A stretch of DNA of 64,000 nt, from positions 16,112 through 80,111 of the forward strand of contig QKYL01000005.1 of assembly GCA_003255745.1 (NCBI GenBank), given 5' to 3'. The translations under genes and the position numbers were made by a program. The stretch comes from Paracoccus saliphilus. GTDB lineage: Bacteria; Pseudomonadota; Alphaproteobacteria; Rhodobacterales; Rhodobacteraceae. The notes under the pieces are model-generated. The model was not told the origin of the DNA. It made no database searches and was given only the letters and a program-made list of their open reading frames with translations. Every line of letters starts with the position of its first letter. The stretch's first letter is position 1. Shown in pieces: positions 47,246 through 54,845 of this stretch.

Positions 47246-48280
47246 TCAGGCGTTCTCTTCCGCGCTGCCCTGGGGCAGTTCAGCGGCGTAAATATCAGTC
47301 CACAGCTCGTCCAGCGCGGGCTCGGGGCTTTCCTTGGCGAATTCGGCCGAGTCGTTGACGATCTCCTTGATTTCCCTGTCGATCGCCTTCAGCTCGTCTT
47401 CCGTCGCGTGGCTGCCGGTGACCAGCAGGTCACGGATGTTCTCGATCGGGTCACGCTCGTCTCGCATCTTCTGCACCTCCTCGCGGGTCCGGTACTTGGC
47501 CGGGTCCGACATCGAGTGGCCGCGATAGCGGTAGGTCATGACCTCGAGGATATAGGGGCCCTTGCCGGCGCGGCAGTGCGCAACGGCCTTTTCGCCCGCT
47601 GCCTTGACGGCCAGCACGTCCATGCCGTCGACCTGTTCGCCCGGAATGCCGAAGGCCTCGCCCCGGCCAAAGAGGCTGGTCGACTTGGTCGAGCGTTTGA
47701 CGCTGGTGCCCATGGCATACTGGTTGTTCTCGATCACGAAAACGATCGGCAGGTCCCACAGCTCGGCCATGTTGTAGGTCTCGTAGACCTGGCCCTGGTT
47801 GGCCGCGCCGTCGCCGAAATAAGTGAAGGTGACGTTGTCATTGCCCAGGTACTTGTCGGCAAAGGCCAGACCCGCGCCCAACGGAACCTGCGCCGCCACG
47901 ATTCCGTGACCGCCATAGAAATGCTTTTCGCGGCTGAACATGTGCATGCTGCCGCCCTTGCCCTTGGAATAGCCGCCCTCGCGGCCGGTCAGTTCGGCCA
48001 TGACACCGCGGGCCTCCATGCCGCAGGCCAGCATGTGGCCGTGGTCGCGATAGGAGGTGATGCGCTTGTCGCCGTCCTTGGCGCAGGCTTCCAAGCCCAC
48101 GACGACCGCTTCCTGGCCGATATACAGATGACAGAACCCGCCGATCAGGCCCATGCCGTAAAGCTGGCCGGCCTTCTCCTCAAAGCGGCGGATCAGCAGC
48201 ATGTCGCGATAATATTGCAGCAGTTCTTCCTTCGATACGTTCGAAGGCGTCTCCCTTTGGGGGTTCGGTTTCCTGGCCAT
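47246..48280 (-). CDS. pdhA: Pyruvate dehydrogenase E1 alpha
   Basis: 344 residues from ATG 48280 (MARKPNPQRETPSNVSKEEL), with GGAGG upstream on the minus strand. The thiamine-diphosphate motif GDGAANQGQVYE...N is present, as are the phosphorylation-loop-like YRGHSMSDPAKYR and RRFEEKAGQLYGMG at the start. It heads the pdhABC operon. An ftsB gene lies 117 bp upstream in the same direction. Confidence 0.97.
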   Translation of the reverse strand: MARKPNPQRETPSNVSKEELLQYYRDMLLIRRFEEKAGQLYGMGLIGGFCHLYIGQEAVVVGLEACAKDGDKRITSYRDHGHMLACGMEARGVMAELTGREGGYSKGKGGSMHMFSREKHFYGGHGIVAAQVPLGAGLAFADKYLGNDNVTFTYFGDGAANQGQVYETYNMAELWDLPIVFVIENNQYAMGTSVKRSTKSTSLFGRGEAFGIPGEQVDGMDVLAVKAAGEKAVAHCRAGKGPYILEVMTYRYRGHSMSDPAKYRTREEVQKMRDERDPIENIRDLLVTGSHATEDELKAIDREIKEIVNDSAEFAKESPEPALDELWTDIYAAELPQGSAEENA

Positions 48281-48397
48281 GCGGCATATCCTCCGGAAAG
48301 CGTGGTCGGAATAGTTCAGCGTTAAACTATCCGTATCGCATCGCCGCCACCCGTGCAATCCCGCTGCCGTTCCCGGCCGAGGACGGGGCGGATGACC

Positions 48398-48691
48398 TTA
48401 TCGAAGAATGATTTCATCCGCGCGAACAAGGCCCAGAACCTCTCGGGCGCGTTCGTCCAGCAGGTCCAGGTCCAGGTAATCATCGGACAGGCGCCGCGTC
48501 AGGTTCTGCATCTGGCCAACCTCGGCCCGGAGGGCATCGCGCTGCTGTTCCAGCTCCTGCGTTTCGGCTTCGATCTGGATGCGGCGCAGGATGCCCGAAG
48601 GACCCTGAACGGCAGCAAAGGCGAAATAAAGGCCGAGCGCGCAGGTCAGCACGATGAAGACGGTGGCACCGATCGAAAGGCGTTGAGGCAT
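48398..48691 (-). CDS. ftsB: FtsB/DivIC-like septum formation initiator
   Basis: 97 residues. One membrane helix (about 9-28), then a coiled coil (about 36-65, IQIEAETQELEQQRDALRAEVGQM) and a conserved DLDLLDERAREVLGLVRADE end. FtsB joins FtsL and FtsQ in activating septal peptidoglycan synthesis. Its neighbourhood upstream of pdhA is usual in alphaproteobacteria. Confidence 0.9.
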   Translation of the reverse strand: MPQRLSIGATVFIVLTCALGLYFAFAAVQGPSGILRRIQIEAETQELEQQRDALRAEVGQMQNLTRRLSDDYLDLDLLDERAREVLGLVRADEIILR

Positions 48692-48750
48692 GGTCTGTTC
48701 CTAATGGGCCGCCCGATCATGACACAGCGGCCGGGGACGGGGAATCCCCG

Positions 48751-49530
48751 TCAGGCACGGGTGCGAAAGATCGCCTCCAGCCGGTGTGCCTCCTCTTGAA
48801 GGCCCCAGGGCGGGTTCAGGACCCACATACCGGAACCCACCATCGAATGACCGGGCCGCGCGGGCGGGAAGGTAACTTCGGACAGCAGCGCCTGCGGAAA
48901 CTGCGTAACCAGCGCGGCGGTCATGGCCAGGTGCCGGTGGTCGGTCAGGATGGGGTACCACAGCGCAATAACACCTACGTTCCACTTGCGCGCGATCAGG
49001 GCGATCTGGCGCGGGATGTCAACGTAGTCGGTTTTGATTTCATAGCTGGGGTCGATCAGCAGCATGCCACGCCGGGGCATAGGTGGGCAGACCGCCTGAG
49101 CCATCTGGAAGCCGTCCCGCGCATGCAGCGTGGCAAATCCCGCCACCTGGCGCAGCGCCTCGTGTTCGCCGGGATGCAGTTCCGCAAGGTGGGCGCGATC
49201 CTCGAAGCGCAGGAAGTGTCCGGCGATCAGCGGCGAGCCGGGATAGACGCCGTTCCCCCGGACGGCGCGGATTGCGCCTAACGCTTGCATCAGCGGGTGG
49301 TCGGGGGGCAGCCACCCTTCACCTTCGGCGCGCGCGATGCCGCTGGCGGCTTCGCCGGTCTTCAGCGCCTCGGGGCCGGTCAGGTCATATAGACCCCGTC
49401 CCGCATGGGTTTCCAGGTAGGACAGCGGCTTGTCCTTGCGGGTCAGGTAATCCAGCGCGGACGCCAGCAGGGCGTGCTTGTGCAGATCGGCCAGGTTTCC
49501 CGCATGATAGGCATGTTGATAGCTGAGCAT
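48751..49530 (-). CDS. rlmJ: 23S rRNA (adenine-2030-N6)-methyltransferase RlmJ
   Basis: 259 residues. Opens MLSYQHAYHAGNLADLHKHALLASAL, and has the SAM-binding LETHAGRGLYDLTGPEALKTGE and the catalytic DPSYE of N6-adenine methylases (MLLIDPSYEIKTDY). It modifies A2030 of 23S rRNA. Single gene on the minus strand. Confidence 0.95.
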   Translation of the reverse strand: MLSYQHAYHAGNLADLHKHALLASALDYLTRKDKPLSYLETHAGRGLYDLTGPEALKTGEAASGIARAEGEGWLPPDHPLMQALGAIRAVRGNGVYPGSPLIAGHFLRFEDRAHLAELHPGEHEALRQVAGFATLHARDGFQMAQAVCPPMPRRGMLLIDPSYEIKTDYVDIPRQIALIARKWNVGVIALWYPILTDHRHLAMTAALVTQFPQALLSEVTFPPARPGHSMVGSGMWVLNPPWGLQEEAHRLEAIFRTRA

Positions 49531-49569
49531 GGGCCTGCCTTAGCGCCCCTTGGCGCGGCGCGAAAGCCG

Positions 49570-49782
49570 TCAATCGGCGCGCTCGACCTCGGAATTGCTT
49601 TTAAGGACTGCATCGCCATCGTCCTGACAAATCAGATAGGCAGGTTCGCCCTTGCTGGCCTTGCGCTTGATGCGGCTGCCCTTGATCGTCCGTTCAACAT
49701 CATCGGTGAAGATGTCGGTGATGACACCGCTGGCGGTGCTGCCCGACCACTTCCATGTCACCTTGGTTCCCTTGCGCAGCAT
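49570..49782 (-). CDS. DUF2945 small protein
   Basis: 70 residues. The sequence MLRKGTKVTWKWSGSTASGVITDIF...KGSRIKRKASKGEPAYLICQDDGDAVLKSNSEVE matches the DUF2945 (hypervirulence-associated TUDOR-like) family of small beta-rich proteins of unknown function. AGGAGG precedes the ATG. It lies just downstream of the hairpin array on the same strand, beyond the terminator, so it is probably transcribed separately. Confidence 0.8.
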   Translation of the reverse strand: MLRKGTKVTWKWSGSTASGVITDIFTDDVERTIKGSRIKRKASKGEPAYLICQDDGDAVLKSNSEVERAD

Positions 49783-49840
49783 GTGCGACCTCCTGGTTTG
49801 CCAAGGTCAATGCAAATTCAGGGCGGTGGTTCCGGAAATG

Positions 49841-49884
49841 TAAAAGACGCGGCGACACCCAGGGAGGAGGAGGGGTGCCGCCGC
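49841..49884 (-). terminator. Last hairpin of the array acting as terminator
   Basis: On the minus strand the final stem-loop (49884-49849, 12-bp stem with one mismatch, CCUCCUCCC loop) is followed by GTCTTTTA, a short T-run. It gives a natural 3' end to the array transcript before the DUF2945 gene. Confidence 0.6.
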
Positions 49885-50597
49885 TGAACGCTGGCCCAGG
49901 GAGGAGGAGGGGCCGCGTATGGGGTGCGGTGCCGGCCAGGGAGGAGGAGAGGCCACCACCGCTTGCGCAGGTCCAGGGAGGGAGGAGGAGGGACCCGGCG
50001 CAATTCGTTGCCGCGAATGGGGCGGCTATGAGGAGCGCGGCGACCTCCAGGGAGGAGGAGGGAGGTCGCCGCTGAACGCTGGCCCAGGGAGGAGGAGGGG
50101 CCGCGTATGGGGTGCGGTGCCGGCCAAGGAGGAGGAGAGGCCACCACCGCTTGCGCAGGTCCAGGGAGGGAGGAGGAGGGACCCGGCGCAATTCGTTGCC
50201 GCGAATGGGGCGGCTATGAGGAGCGCGGCGACCTCCAGGGAGGAGGAGGGAGGTCGCCGCTGAACGCTGGCCCAGGGAGGAGGAGGGGCCGCGTATGGGG
50301 TGCGGTGCCGGCCAAGGAGGAGGAGAGGCCACCACCGCTTGCGCAGGTCCAGGGAGGGAGGAGGAGGGACCCGGCGCAATTCGTTGCCGCGAATGGGGCG
50401 GCTATGAGGAGCGCGGCGACCTCCAGGGAGGAGGAGGGAGGTCGCCGCTGAACGCTGGCCCAGGGAGGAGGAGGGGCCGCGTATGGGGTGCGGTGCCGGC
50501 CAAGGAGGAGGAGAGGCCACCACCGCTTGCGCAGGTCCAGGGAGGGAGGAGAGACCCGGCGCAATCGGTTGCCGCAAATAGGGCGGCTATGGTTTTT
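49849..50597 (-). repeat. Four tandem 188-bp units, four hairpins each
   Basis: Units 49849-50036, 50037-50224, 50225-50412 and 50413-about 50597. Units two and three look identical base for base. The first (transcript-distal) differs in its end hairpin stem (ACACCC/GGGTGC for ACCTCC/GGAGGT) and one loop base. The fourth has a 3-nt loop deletion and diverges after 50555. Each unit also holds a small hairpin without the motif (ATTCG...CGAAT, for example 50003-50018). Period and identity indicate recent tandem duplication. Confidence 0.93.
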
Positions 50598-50751
50598 GCG
50601 GCGACCCCTGGGAGGAGGAGCGGGGCCGCCGCCTTCCGCACTGAACCCGGGGAGGAGGATCGGGTTCCGGCGTGTCTTTGGGCGACATCCCCAGGGAGGA
50701 GGAGAAAGGGATGTCGCCGGTCCCGACCCAGGGAGGAGGAGAGGGTCGGGA
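50598..50751 (-). ncRNA. Promoter-proximal, non-repeated part of the array (four hairpins)
   Basis: Stem-loops at 50751-50721 (perfect 9 bp), 50718-50681 (perfect 11 bp), 50667-50643 (7 bp) and 50632-50598 (11 positions, one mismatch). Their stems share no sequence with each other, but the CCUCCUCCC loop is exact in all four. This part may correspond to the ancestral small cluster, before the 188-bp amplification. Confidence 0.75.
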
Positions 50752-50761
50752 AACTGAATTC

Positions 50762-50989
50762 TTACTTGGCCGAGGCCCAGGCAGCTTCGTGGGCCAGGCG
50801 GGTGATCATCGAACGGTTGATGCCCAGATCGTCCAGATCGCGGGTGGTCAGCGCGTTCAGTTCACGCACGGTCTGACGGTAAACGGCGCGGCGGGCACGG
50901 TTCACCTGCATGCGCTGGATCGCAGTCAGCAGGCGGCCACGCAGGCCATGATCGGCGGCGGCGTTCTGTGATTGGGCGATAACAGCCAT
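50762..50989 (-). CDS. DUF1127 small protein, CcaF1-like
   Basis: 75 residues. An Arg-rich first half (GRLLTAIQRMQVNRARRAVYRQTVREL) leads into the DUF1127 motif LNALTTRDLDDLGINRSMITRLAHEAAW. Short DUF1127 proteins are basic and bind RNA; R. sphaeroides CcaF1, encoded just before the CcsR RNAs, affects their maturation and RNA turnover. The same gene order here supports an equivalent role. GAAAGGAT lies about 6 nt before the ATG. Its mRNA likely continues into the hairpin array. Confidence 0.88.
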   Translation of the reverse strand: MAVIAQSQNAAADHGLRGRLLTAIQRMQVNRARRAVYRQTVRELNALTTRDLDDLGINRSMITRLAHEAAWASAK

Positions 50990-51328
50990 TGTTGTATCCT
51001 TTCGGTTCGTCTCGTCTTCGCCGTTCCCGGATTGGCCCGGCGCTTCGTTGATCCAAAGATGGCGCTAATGCTGCGGATGCACAACGCCTGCTTTGCCAAT
51101 GCTGCCATGCAGAAAATGCATGCCTAAAGCTGACCTATCGTCCCGCTTATGCCTGAAAAAGTGTCATAAAATTGATACGGTACATTTGTTAGCGGTCACG
51201 CCGCAGGCGCAAATTCCGCCCTGTTTGAAAGCGGTTAGCTTTGCGCGGCACGGAATGTCGCACGAGGTGTTGAGGCCGCGGCCGCGATGCTGCATGGTTT
51301 GTGCCACATTAAGACACAGGTGCCGCAC
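50990..51328. other. Divergent intergenic region between the DUF1127 gene and mrp
   Basis: 339 bp without a gene. It is less GC-rich around 51100-51240 and must hold promoters for both directions. The only clear element is the inverted repeat CATGCA-GAAAA-TGCATG at 51106-51122. I could not place a -35/-10 pair with confidence. In R. sphaeroides the equivalent locus uses heat-shock sigma factors (RpoHI/RpoHII). Confidence 0.5.
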
Positions 51329-52414
51329 ATGCCCGTCAGCCGCGAAACGATCCTTAGGGAAATCTCCGACATCGCCTTGCCTCAGGGCGGAACGCTGGGT
51401 CAGGCGGATATTGTCAGGGCCATTGCGGTCGACGGCGGGACCGTGCGATTCGTCCTTGAGGTCGAGAATGCCGCCACCGCGAAGGCTTTTGCGCCGGTCG
51501 AGGCCGAGGCCCGGACCCGGCTGGAGCGCCTGCCCGAGGTGGACAAGGTGCAGATCGTCATGACGGCCCCCGCCAAGCCCGCCCCGCCCAAAGCGGTTTC
51601 GGGTCAGGCGCCGTCGCTGAAGATCGGCGGGCACCCGACCGCCCAGGCTGGGCCGATGGCCCTCCCCGGCGTGCGCCACATCATCGCCATCGGCTCCGGC
51701 AAGGGGGGCGTCGGGAAATCGACCGTCACCTCGAACCTTGCGGTGGCGCTGGCGCGGGCGGGGCGCAAGGTCGGCTTGCTGGATGCCGATATCTATGGTC
51801 CATCGCAGCCGCGCATGATGGGCGTCAGCGGCCGTCCCGCCAGTCCCGACGGCCAGCGCATCGAGCCGCTGCACGCCCATGGCGTCACCGTCATGTCCAT
51901 CGGCCTGATGCTGAAGGAGGGCGAGGCGCTGGTCTGGCGTGGCCCCATGCTGATGGGCGCCCTGCAGCAGATGTTGCAGCAGGTGAATTGGGGCGAACTG
52001 GACGTGCTGCTGATCGACCTGCCGCCCGGCACCGGCGACGTGCAATTGTCGCTGTGCCAAAAGGCCCCCGTCACCGGCGCGATCATCGTATCCACACCGC
52101 AGGACGTGGCGCTGCTGGATGCGCGGCGGGCCATCGACATGTTCGGCAAGCTGAAGACCCCGGTGTTGGGCCTGATCGAGAACATGTCCACCTATGTCTG
52201 CCCCAAATGCGGCCATGAGGCGCATCTGTTCGGTCATGGCGGCGTCGCCGCAGAGGCCGCGGCTTTGGGGCTGCCCTTCCTGGGCGAGTTGCCGCTTGAG
52301 CTGGAAGTGCGCCTGGCAGGCGATTCGGGTCAGCCGGTCGCCTTGGGCGAAGGAGGCGTCGCGCAGGCCTATGCGCGGCTGGCCGACCGGCTTGTTGAGG
52401 GCGGATTGGCCTGA
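51329..52414 (+). CDS. mrp: Mrp/ApbC iron-sulfur cluster carrier ATPase
   Basis: 361 residues from ATG 51329. An N-terminal MIP18-like domain (about 1-75) is followed by the P-loop domain with deviant Walker [21 protein letters not shown], the [14 protein letters not shown] segment, [15 protein letters not shown] and the CxxC pair in [15 protein letters not shown] that holds a bridging Fe-S cluster. It carries Fe-S clusters to target apoproteins. Single gene upstream of the mraZ leader. Confidence 0.95.
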   Translation: MPVSRETILREISDIALPQGGTLGQADIVRAIAVDGGTVRFVLEVENAATAKAFAPVEAEARTRLERLPEVDKVQIVMTAPAKPAPPKAVSGQAPSLKIGGHPTAQAGPMALPGVRHIIAIGSGKGGVGKSTVTSNLAVALARAGRKVGLLDADIYGPSQPRMMGVSGRPASPDGQRIEPLHAHGVTVMSIGLMLKEGEALVWRGPMLMGALQQMLQQVNWGELDVLLIDLPPGTGDVQLSLCQKAPVTGAIIVSTPQDVALLDARRAIDMFGKLKTPVLGLIENMSTYVCPKCGHEAHLFGHGGVAAEAAALGLPFLGELPLELEVRLAGDSGQPVALGEGGVAQAYARLADRLVEGGLA

Positions 52415-52725
52415 AGCGATCCGGGATTTTCCGGCACTTCTGGGAATACACGGGAGGGCGGGCGAGGCGTCCTCTCGTTTTCGTGATCGATTGTGAACAT
52501 CCTCACGACTATTGTTTCACAAGCCGCTTGCATGGCGCAGAACTGTGCTGATCCTGCCGCAGTCCGGGATTTTCAGGCCCTTAAGCGCCTGTTCCAGATG
52601 TGGTGTGTCCTTGCGGCAACGTCACCAAGATTAGGCATCAGATCGCCGGGAAGCCCGATTCGGGCCGCACGTCGTGCAAATCTCGATCTTCAGAATGGCG
52701 GCTTGGAGCGAAGAATACCGTTGCT
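52415..52725. other. Intergenic stretch upstream of the mraZ leader
   Basis: No convincing gene. Short ORFs here lack ribosome-binding sites. There is a small dyad TTGT-TTC-ACAA near 52513-52523. The RNase P RNA gene, sometimes found upstream of mraZ in alphaproteobacteria, is not here: none of its conserved core can be seen. Confidence 0.5.
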
Positions 52726-52740
52726 TCCCATGAATTCCCA
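52726..52740 (-). promoter_or_regulatory. Two MraZ-type boxes
   Basis: On the minus strand TGGGA-ATTCA-TGGGA: two TGGGN repeats with a 5-bp spacer, the spacing of the MraZ operator in E. coli. They lie 280 bp before mraZ, close to where the long leader RNA would start, and so could mediate autorepression of the whole cluster. Confidence 0.6.
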
Positions 52741-52976
52741 TGTCACAACGAAATCACGAAAACGGGCAGCGAAAGGGGCGAAAAGACCCCACGAAGGCGA
52801 AGCAGACTTCATACAGGCATCCGTTTTCCAACATAGCCGGCCCGCGCGCGCGAGCAGCACCTCCCCCAGGTGGCGCGCGACCGGGTCGGCAACCACCCCG
52901 CAAAGGGGCCCGGGTAATCGGGAACGAGGGCGGCGGATCGGGCAGTGGCAGCGGCCCGATCCGCCCTTTCTCTTTC
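52741..52976 (+). ncRNA. mraZ 5' leader with UpsM-like small RNA
   Basis: The 280 bp between the MraZ boxes and mraZ contain no gene but fold strongly (GGGGCGAAAAGACCCC, a GC-rich hairpin around 52845-52905 with CACCTCCCCCAGGTG) and end in an intrinsic terminator at 52932-52975. R. sphaeroides has a long leader here whose terminated product is the small RNA UpsM (about 200 nt). Position, length and terminator match. The 5' end is estimated. Confidence 0.6.
52932..52975 (+). terminator. Intrinsic terminator/attenuator upstream of mraZ
   Basis: Perfect 12-bp stem GGCGGATCGGGC / GCCCGATCCGCC (52932-52943 and 52954-52965), 10-nt loop, then CTTTCTCTTT. It lies 45 nt before the mraZ start, so readthrough is needed for the operon to be expressed from the leader promoter. 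Confidence 0.85.
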
Positions 52977-53019
52977 GGAGGTCCCGAAGGAGCAGGCAGG
53001 CAGTGAGGGCGGGCGCAAG

Positions 53020-53532
53020 GTGGCGCGGAAGTTCAGAGGCACCGAAACCGTCAAGGTGGATGGCAAGGGTCGCATGTCGATCCCGGCACGCCTGCGGCGC
53101 GTTTTCGATGCCGGCGACCCGTCCTTTGCAGGTTCGAACGCCGGGCGCACGCAGCTGGTGGCCGTCTATGGTCCCGACTGGTGGAACTGGCTGGAACTTT
53201 ACACCGTCGAGGCCATCGAGGAAATCGACGAGCAGATCGATCGCCTGCCCCGCGGCAGCCAAGAGCGCCGCTGGCTGGAGCTGCTGATGAACGGCCAGTC
53301 CACCGACCTGGAAATCGACCGCGAGGGGCGCCTGGTCCTGCCCGCCAAGCTGCGCGACAAGCTGGGCTTCGCCGAGGGGACCGAGACGATCTTCGAATCG
53401 CGCGGCGATTACATCCAGGTCTATCACCCCGACGAGCGGCCCAAGGACGTGCAGGCGCTGGAGGATTTTGCGTCCCAGCACGGCCCCGAATTCGACCCGC
53501 GGGTTTTCCTGCACAAGACGCTGGAAAGCTAG
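53020..53532 (+). CDS. mraZ: MraZ, transcriptional regulator of the division/cell-wall cluster
   Basis: 170 residues from GTG 53020, giving VARKFRGTETVKVDGKGRMSIPARLRR, the usual N-terminus. Two SpoVT/AbrB-like domains are present (about 8-55 and 88-140, second with STDLEIDREGRLVLPAKLRD). MraZ forms rings that bind repeated TGGGN boxes and represses its own operon; candidate boxes lie at 52726-52740. It overlaps nothing upstream and abuts rsmH. Confidence 0.94.
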   Translation: MARKFRGTETVKVDGKGRMSIPARLRRVFDAGDPSFAGSNAGRTQLVAVYGPDWWNWLELYTVEAIEEIDEQIDRLPRGSQERRWLELLMNGQSTDLEIDREGRLVLPAKLRDKLGFAEGTETIFESRGDYIQVYHPDERPKDVQALEDFASQHGPEFDPRVFLHKTLES

Positions 53533-53535
53533 GTG

Positions 53536-54504
53536 ATGGCAGATCCTCATATTCCCGTTCTTCTGAACCCGCTGCTGAGGGCGGTCGCGCCGGTGCGCGG
53601 CGTCTGGCTGGACGGCACCTTCGGGGCGGGCGGCTATGCCCGTGGCCTGCTGGAGGCGGGGGCCGATCTTGTGATCGGGGTCGATCGCGACCCGTCGGTC
53701 TTTGTCATGGCCGAAAAGTGGCGCGGCGCCTGGGGCGACCGGCTGCGGCTGGTCGAGGGGACGTTTTCGGATCTGGACCGGCTGGCGGGGCAGCCCCTGG
53801 ACGGAGTGGTGCTGGACCTGGGCGTCAGCTCGATGCAGCTGGACCAGGCGGAACGTGGCTTTTCCTTCATGCGCGACGGGCCGCTGGACATGCGCATGGG
53901 GGGCGATGTCCCTTCGGCCGCCGACCTGCTGAACACGGCATCCGAGGCCGAGATCGCCAACGTGCTTTATCACTATGGCGAGGAACGTGCGTCCCGCCGC
54001 ATTGCCCGCGCCATCGTGGCGGCCCGGCCGCTGACCCGCACCGCCCAGCTGGCGCAGGTCGTCACCGGCTGCCTGCCGCGGCAGAAACCGGGCCAGAGCC
54101 ATCCTGCGACCCGCAGCTTTCAGGCGATCCGTATCTGGGTGAACGACGAATTCGGCCAGCTGGTCGCGGGGCTCTCCGCCGCCGAGCGGGCGCTGAAGCC
54201 GGGCGGCCAGCTGGCCGTTGTCAGTTTCCATTCGCTGGAGGACCGCATCGTCAAGCGCTTCATGCAGGCCCGGTCCGACGCGGGCGGCGGCGGCAACCGC
54301 TATGCGCCCGTGACGCAGGTGGTGGAGCCGGCCTTCACCCTGCCGTTCCGCCGTGCCATCGGTGCTGATCCCGATGAGCTGGCGGGCAATCCCCGCGCAC
54401 GTTCGGCCCTGCTGCGGGTCGGCATCCGGACGGAGGCGCCGGCGGGCACGGTTGATGCGCGCAGCCTGGCCATGCCGCACCTGCCCGGCCGGGAGAGTAC
54501 GTGA
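53536..54504 (+). CDS. rsmH: 16S rRNA (cytosine-1402-N4)-methyltransferase RsmH
   Basis: 322 residues from ATG 53536; a GTG one codon earlier directly follows the mraZ stop. The N-terminal [13 protein letters not shown], the SAM motif [21 protein letters not shown], the [32 protein letters not shown] block and [13 protein letters not shown] are diagnostic. It methylates C1402 in the decoding centre. Second gene of the cluster; its stop overlaps ftsL. Confidence 0.96.
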   Translation: MADPHIPVLLNPLLRAVAPVRGVWLDGTFGAGGYARGLLEAGADLVIGVDRDPSVFVMAEKWRGAWGDRLRLVEGTFSDLDRLAGQPLDGVVLDLGVSSMQLDQAERGFSFMRDGPLDMRMGGDVPSAADLLNTASEAEIANVLYHYGEERASRRIARAIVAARPLTRTAQLAQVVTGCLPRQKPGQSHPATRSFQAIRIWVNDEFGQLVAGLSAAERALKPGGQLAVVSFHSLEDRIVKRFMQARSDAGGGGNRYAPVTQVVEPAFTLPFRRAIGADPDELAGNPRARSALLRVGIRTEAPAGTVDARSLAMPHLPGREST

Positions 54505-54845
54505 TGCGGTCGATCACCTATCTGGCCTGCGTGCTGATCGTCATGGGCCTGGCCTTTTGGGCCTATCGCGAAAATTATGCCACCCAGGCCTCGATCGGCG
54601 AGATGGGGCAGGTCCAGCGCGAGATCGCGGGTCTGCGCGAAGAACTGGGCGTGCTGCGGGCCGAATGGGCCTATCTCAACCGCCCGGACAGGCTGAGGCA
54701 GCTGGTCGACCTGAACTTCGAACGGCTGCAACTGGTGCCGGTCGAGACCGGCCAGTTCATCGACCTTGACCATATCGACTATCCCAAGCCGCCCGCCCCG
54801 CCCGAATTCGCAACAGCCCCCGCAAATCCCGAGGAACAGCCATGA
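54504..54845 (+). CDS. ftsL: FtsL, cell division protein
   Basis: 113 residues. One membrane helix (about 4-20), then a coiled-coil periplasmic segment (about 30-75, with LREELGVLRAEWAYLNRPDRLRQLVDLNFERLQL). FtsL forms the FtsQBL complex with FtsB and FtsQ that activates FtsWI. The ATG overlaps the rsmH stop (TGATG) and its stop overlaps ftsI by 4 nt. Confidence 0.9.
   Translation: MRSITYLACVLIVMGLAFWAYRENYATQASIGEMGQVQREIAGLREELGVLRAEWAYLNRPDRLRQLVDLNFERLQLVPVETGQFIDLDHIDYPKPPAPPEFATAPANPEEQP

Larger units (their letters stand above)
49849..50751 (-). ncRNA. Expanded CcsR/cuckoo small-RNA array (about 20 anti-SD stem-loops)
   Basis: Stem-loops in transcript order: 50751-50721, 50718-50681, 50667-50643, 50632-50598, 50564-50527, 50524-50492, 50481-50453, 50448-50413, 50379-50339, 50336-50304, 50293-50265, 50260-50225, 50191-50151, 50148-50116, 50105-50077, 50072-50037, 50003-49963, 49960-49928, 49917-49889, 49884-49849. 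Each loop reads CUCCUCCUCCCU or a variant; 16 contain exact CCUCCUCCC. Stems are 5-12 bp and differ in sequence between hairpins while still pairing. The array begins 10 nt after the stop of a DUF1127 gene on the same strand. This is the layout of Rhodobacter sphaeroides CcsR1-4 behind ccaF1, stress-induced RNAs acting on C1 metabolism and pyruvate dehydrogenase. Expression and processing here are inferred. Confidence 0.88.

Noticed and set aside
49849..50751. CRISPR array
   Set aside because: Repeats are irregularly spaced hairpins with differing stems, the intervening DNA is itself repeated at 188 bp, and there are no cas genes.
49849..50751. CsrA/RsmA sponge RNA on the plus strand (GGA in loops)
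   Set aside because: The plus-strand loops do contain GGA, but alphaproteobacteria of this group generally lack CsrA, and the DUF1127 gene and T-run both point to minus-strand transcription.
49755..50876. Gly/Arg/Glu-rich and Pro/Ser-rich ORFs in both strands of the array
   Set aside because: They are by-products of a stop-poor GC-rich repeat. They lack ribosome-binding sites, and the hairpin structure explains the sequence better.
52415..53019. RNase P RNA gene upstream of mraZ
   Set aside because: None of the conserved core of bacterial RNase P RNA can be found in the interval.
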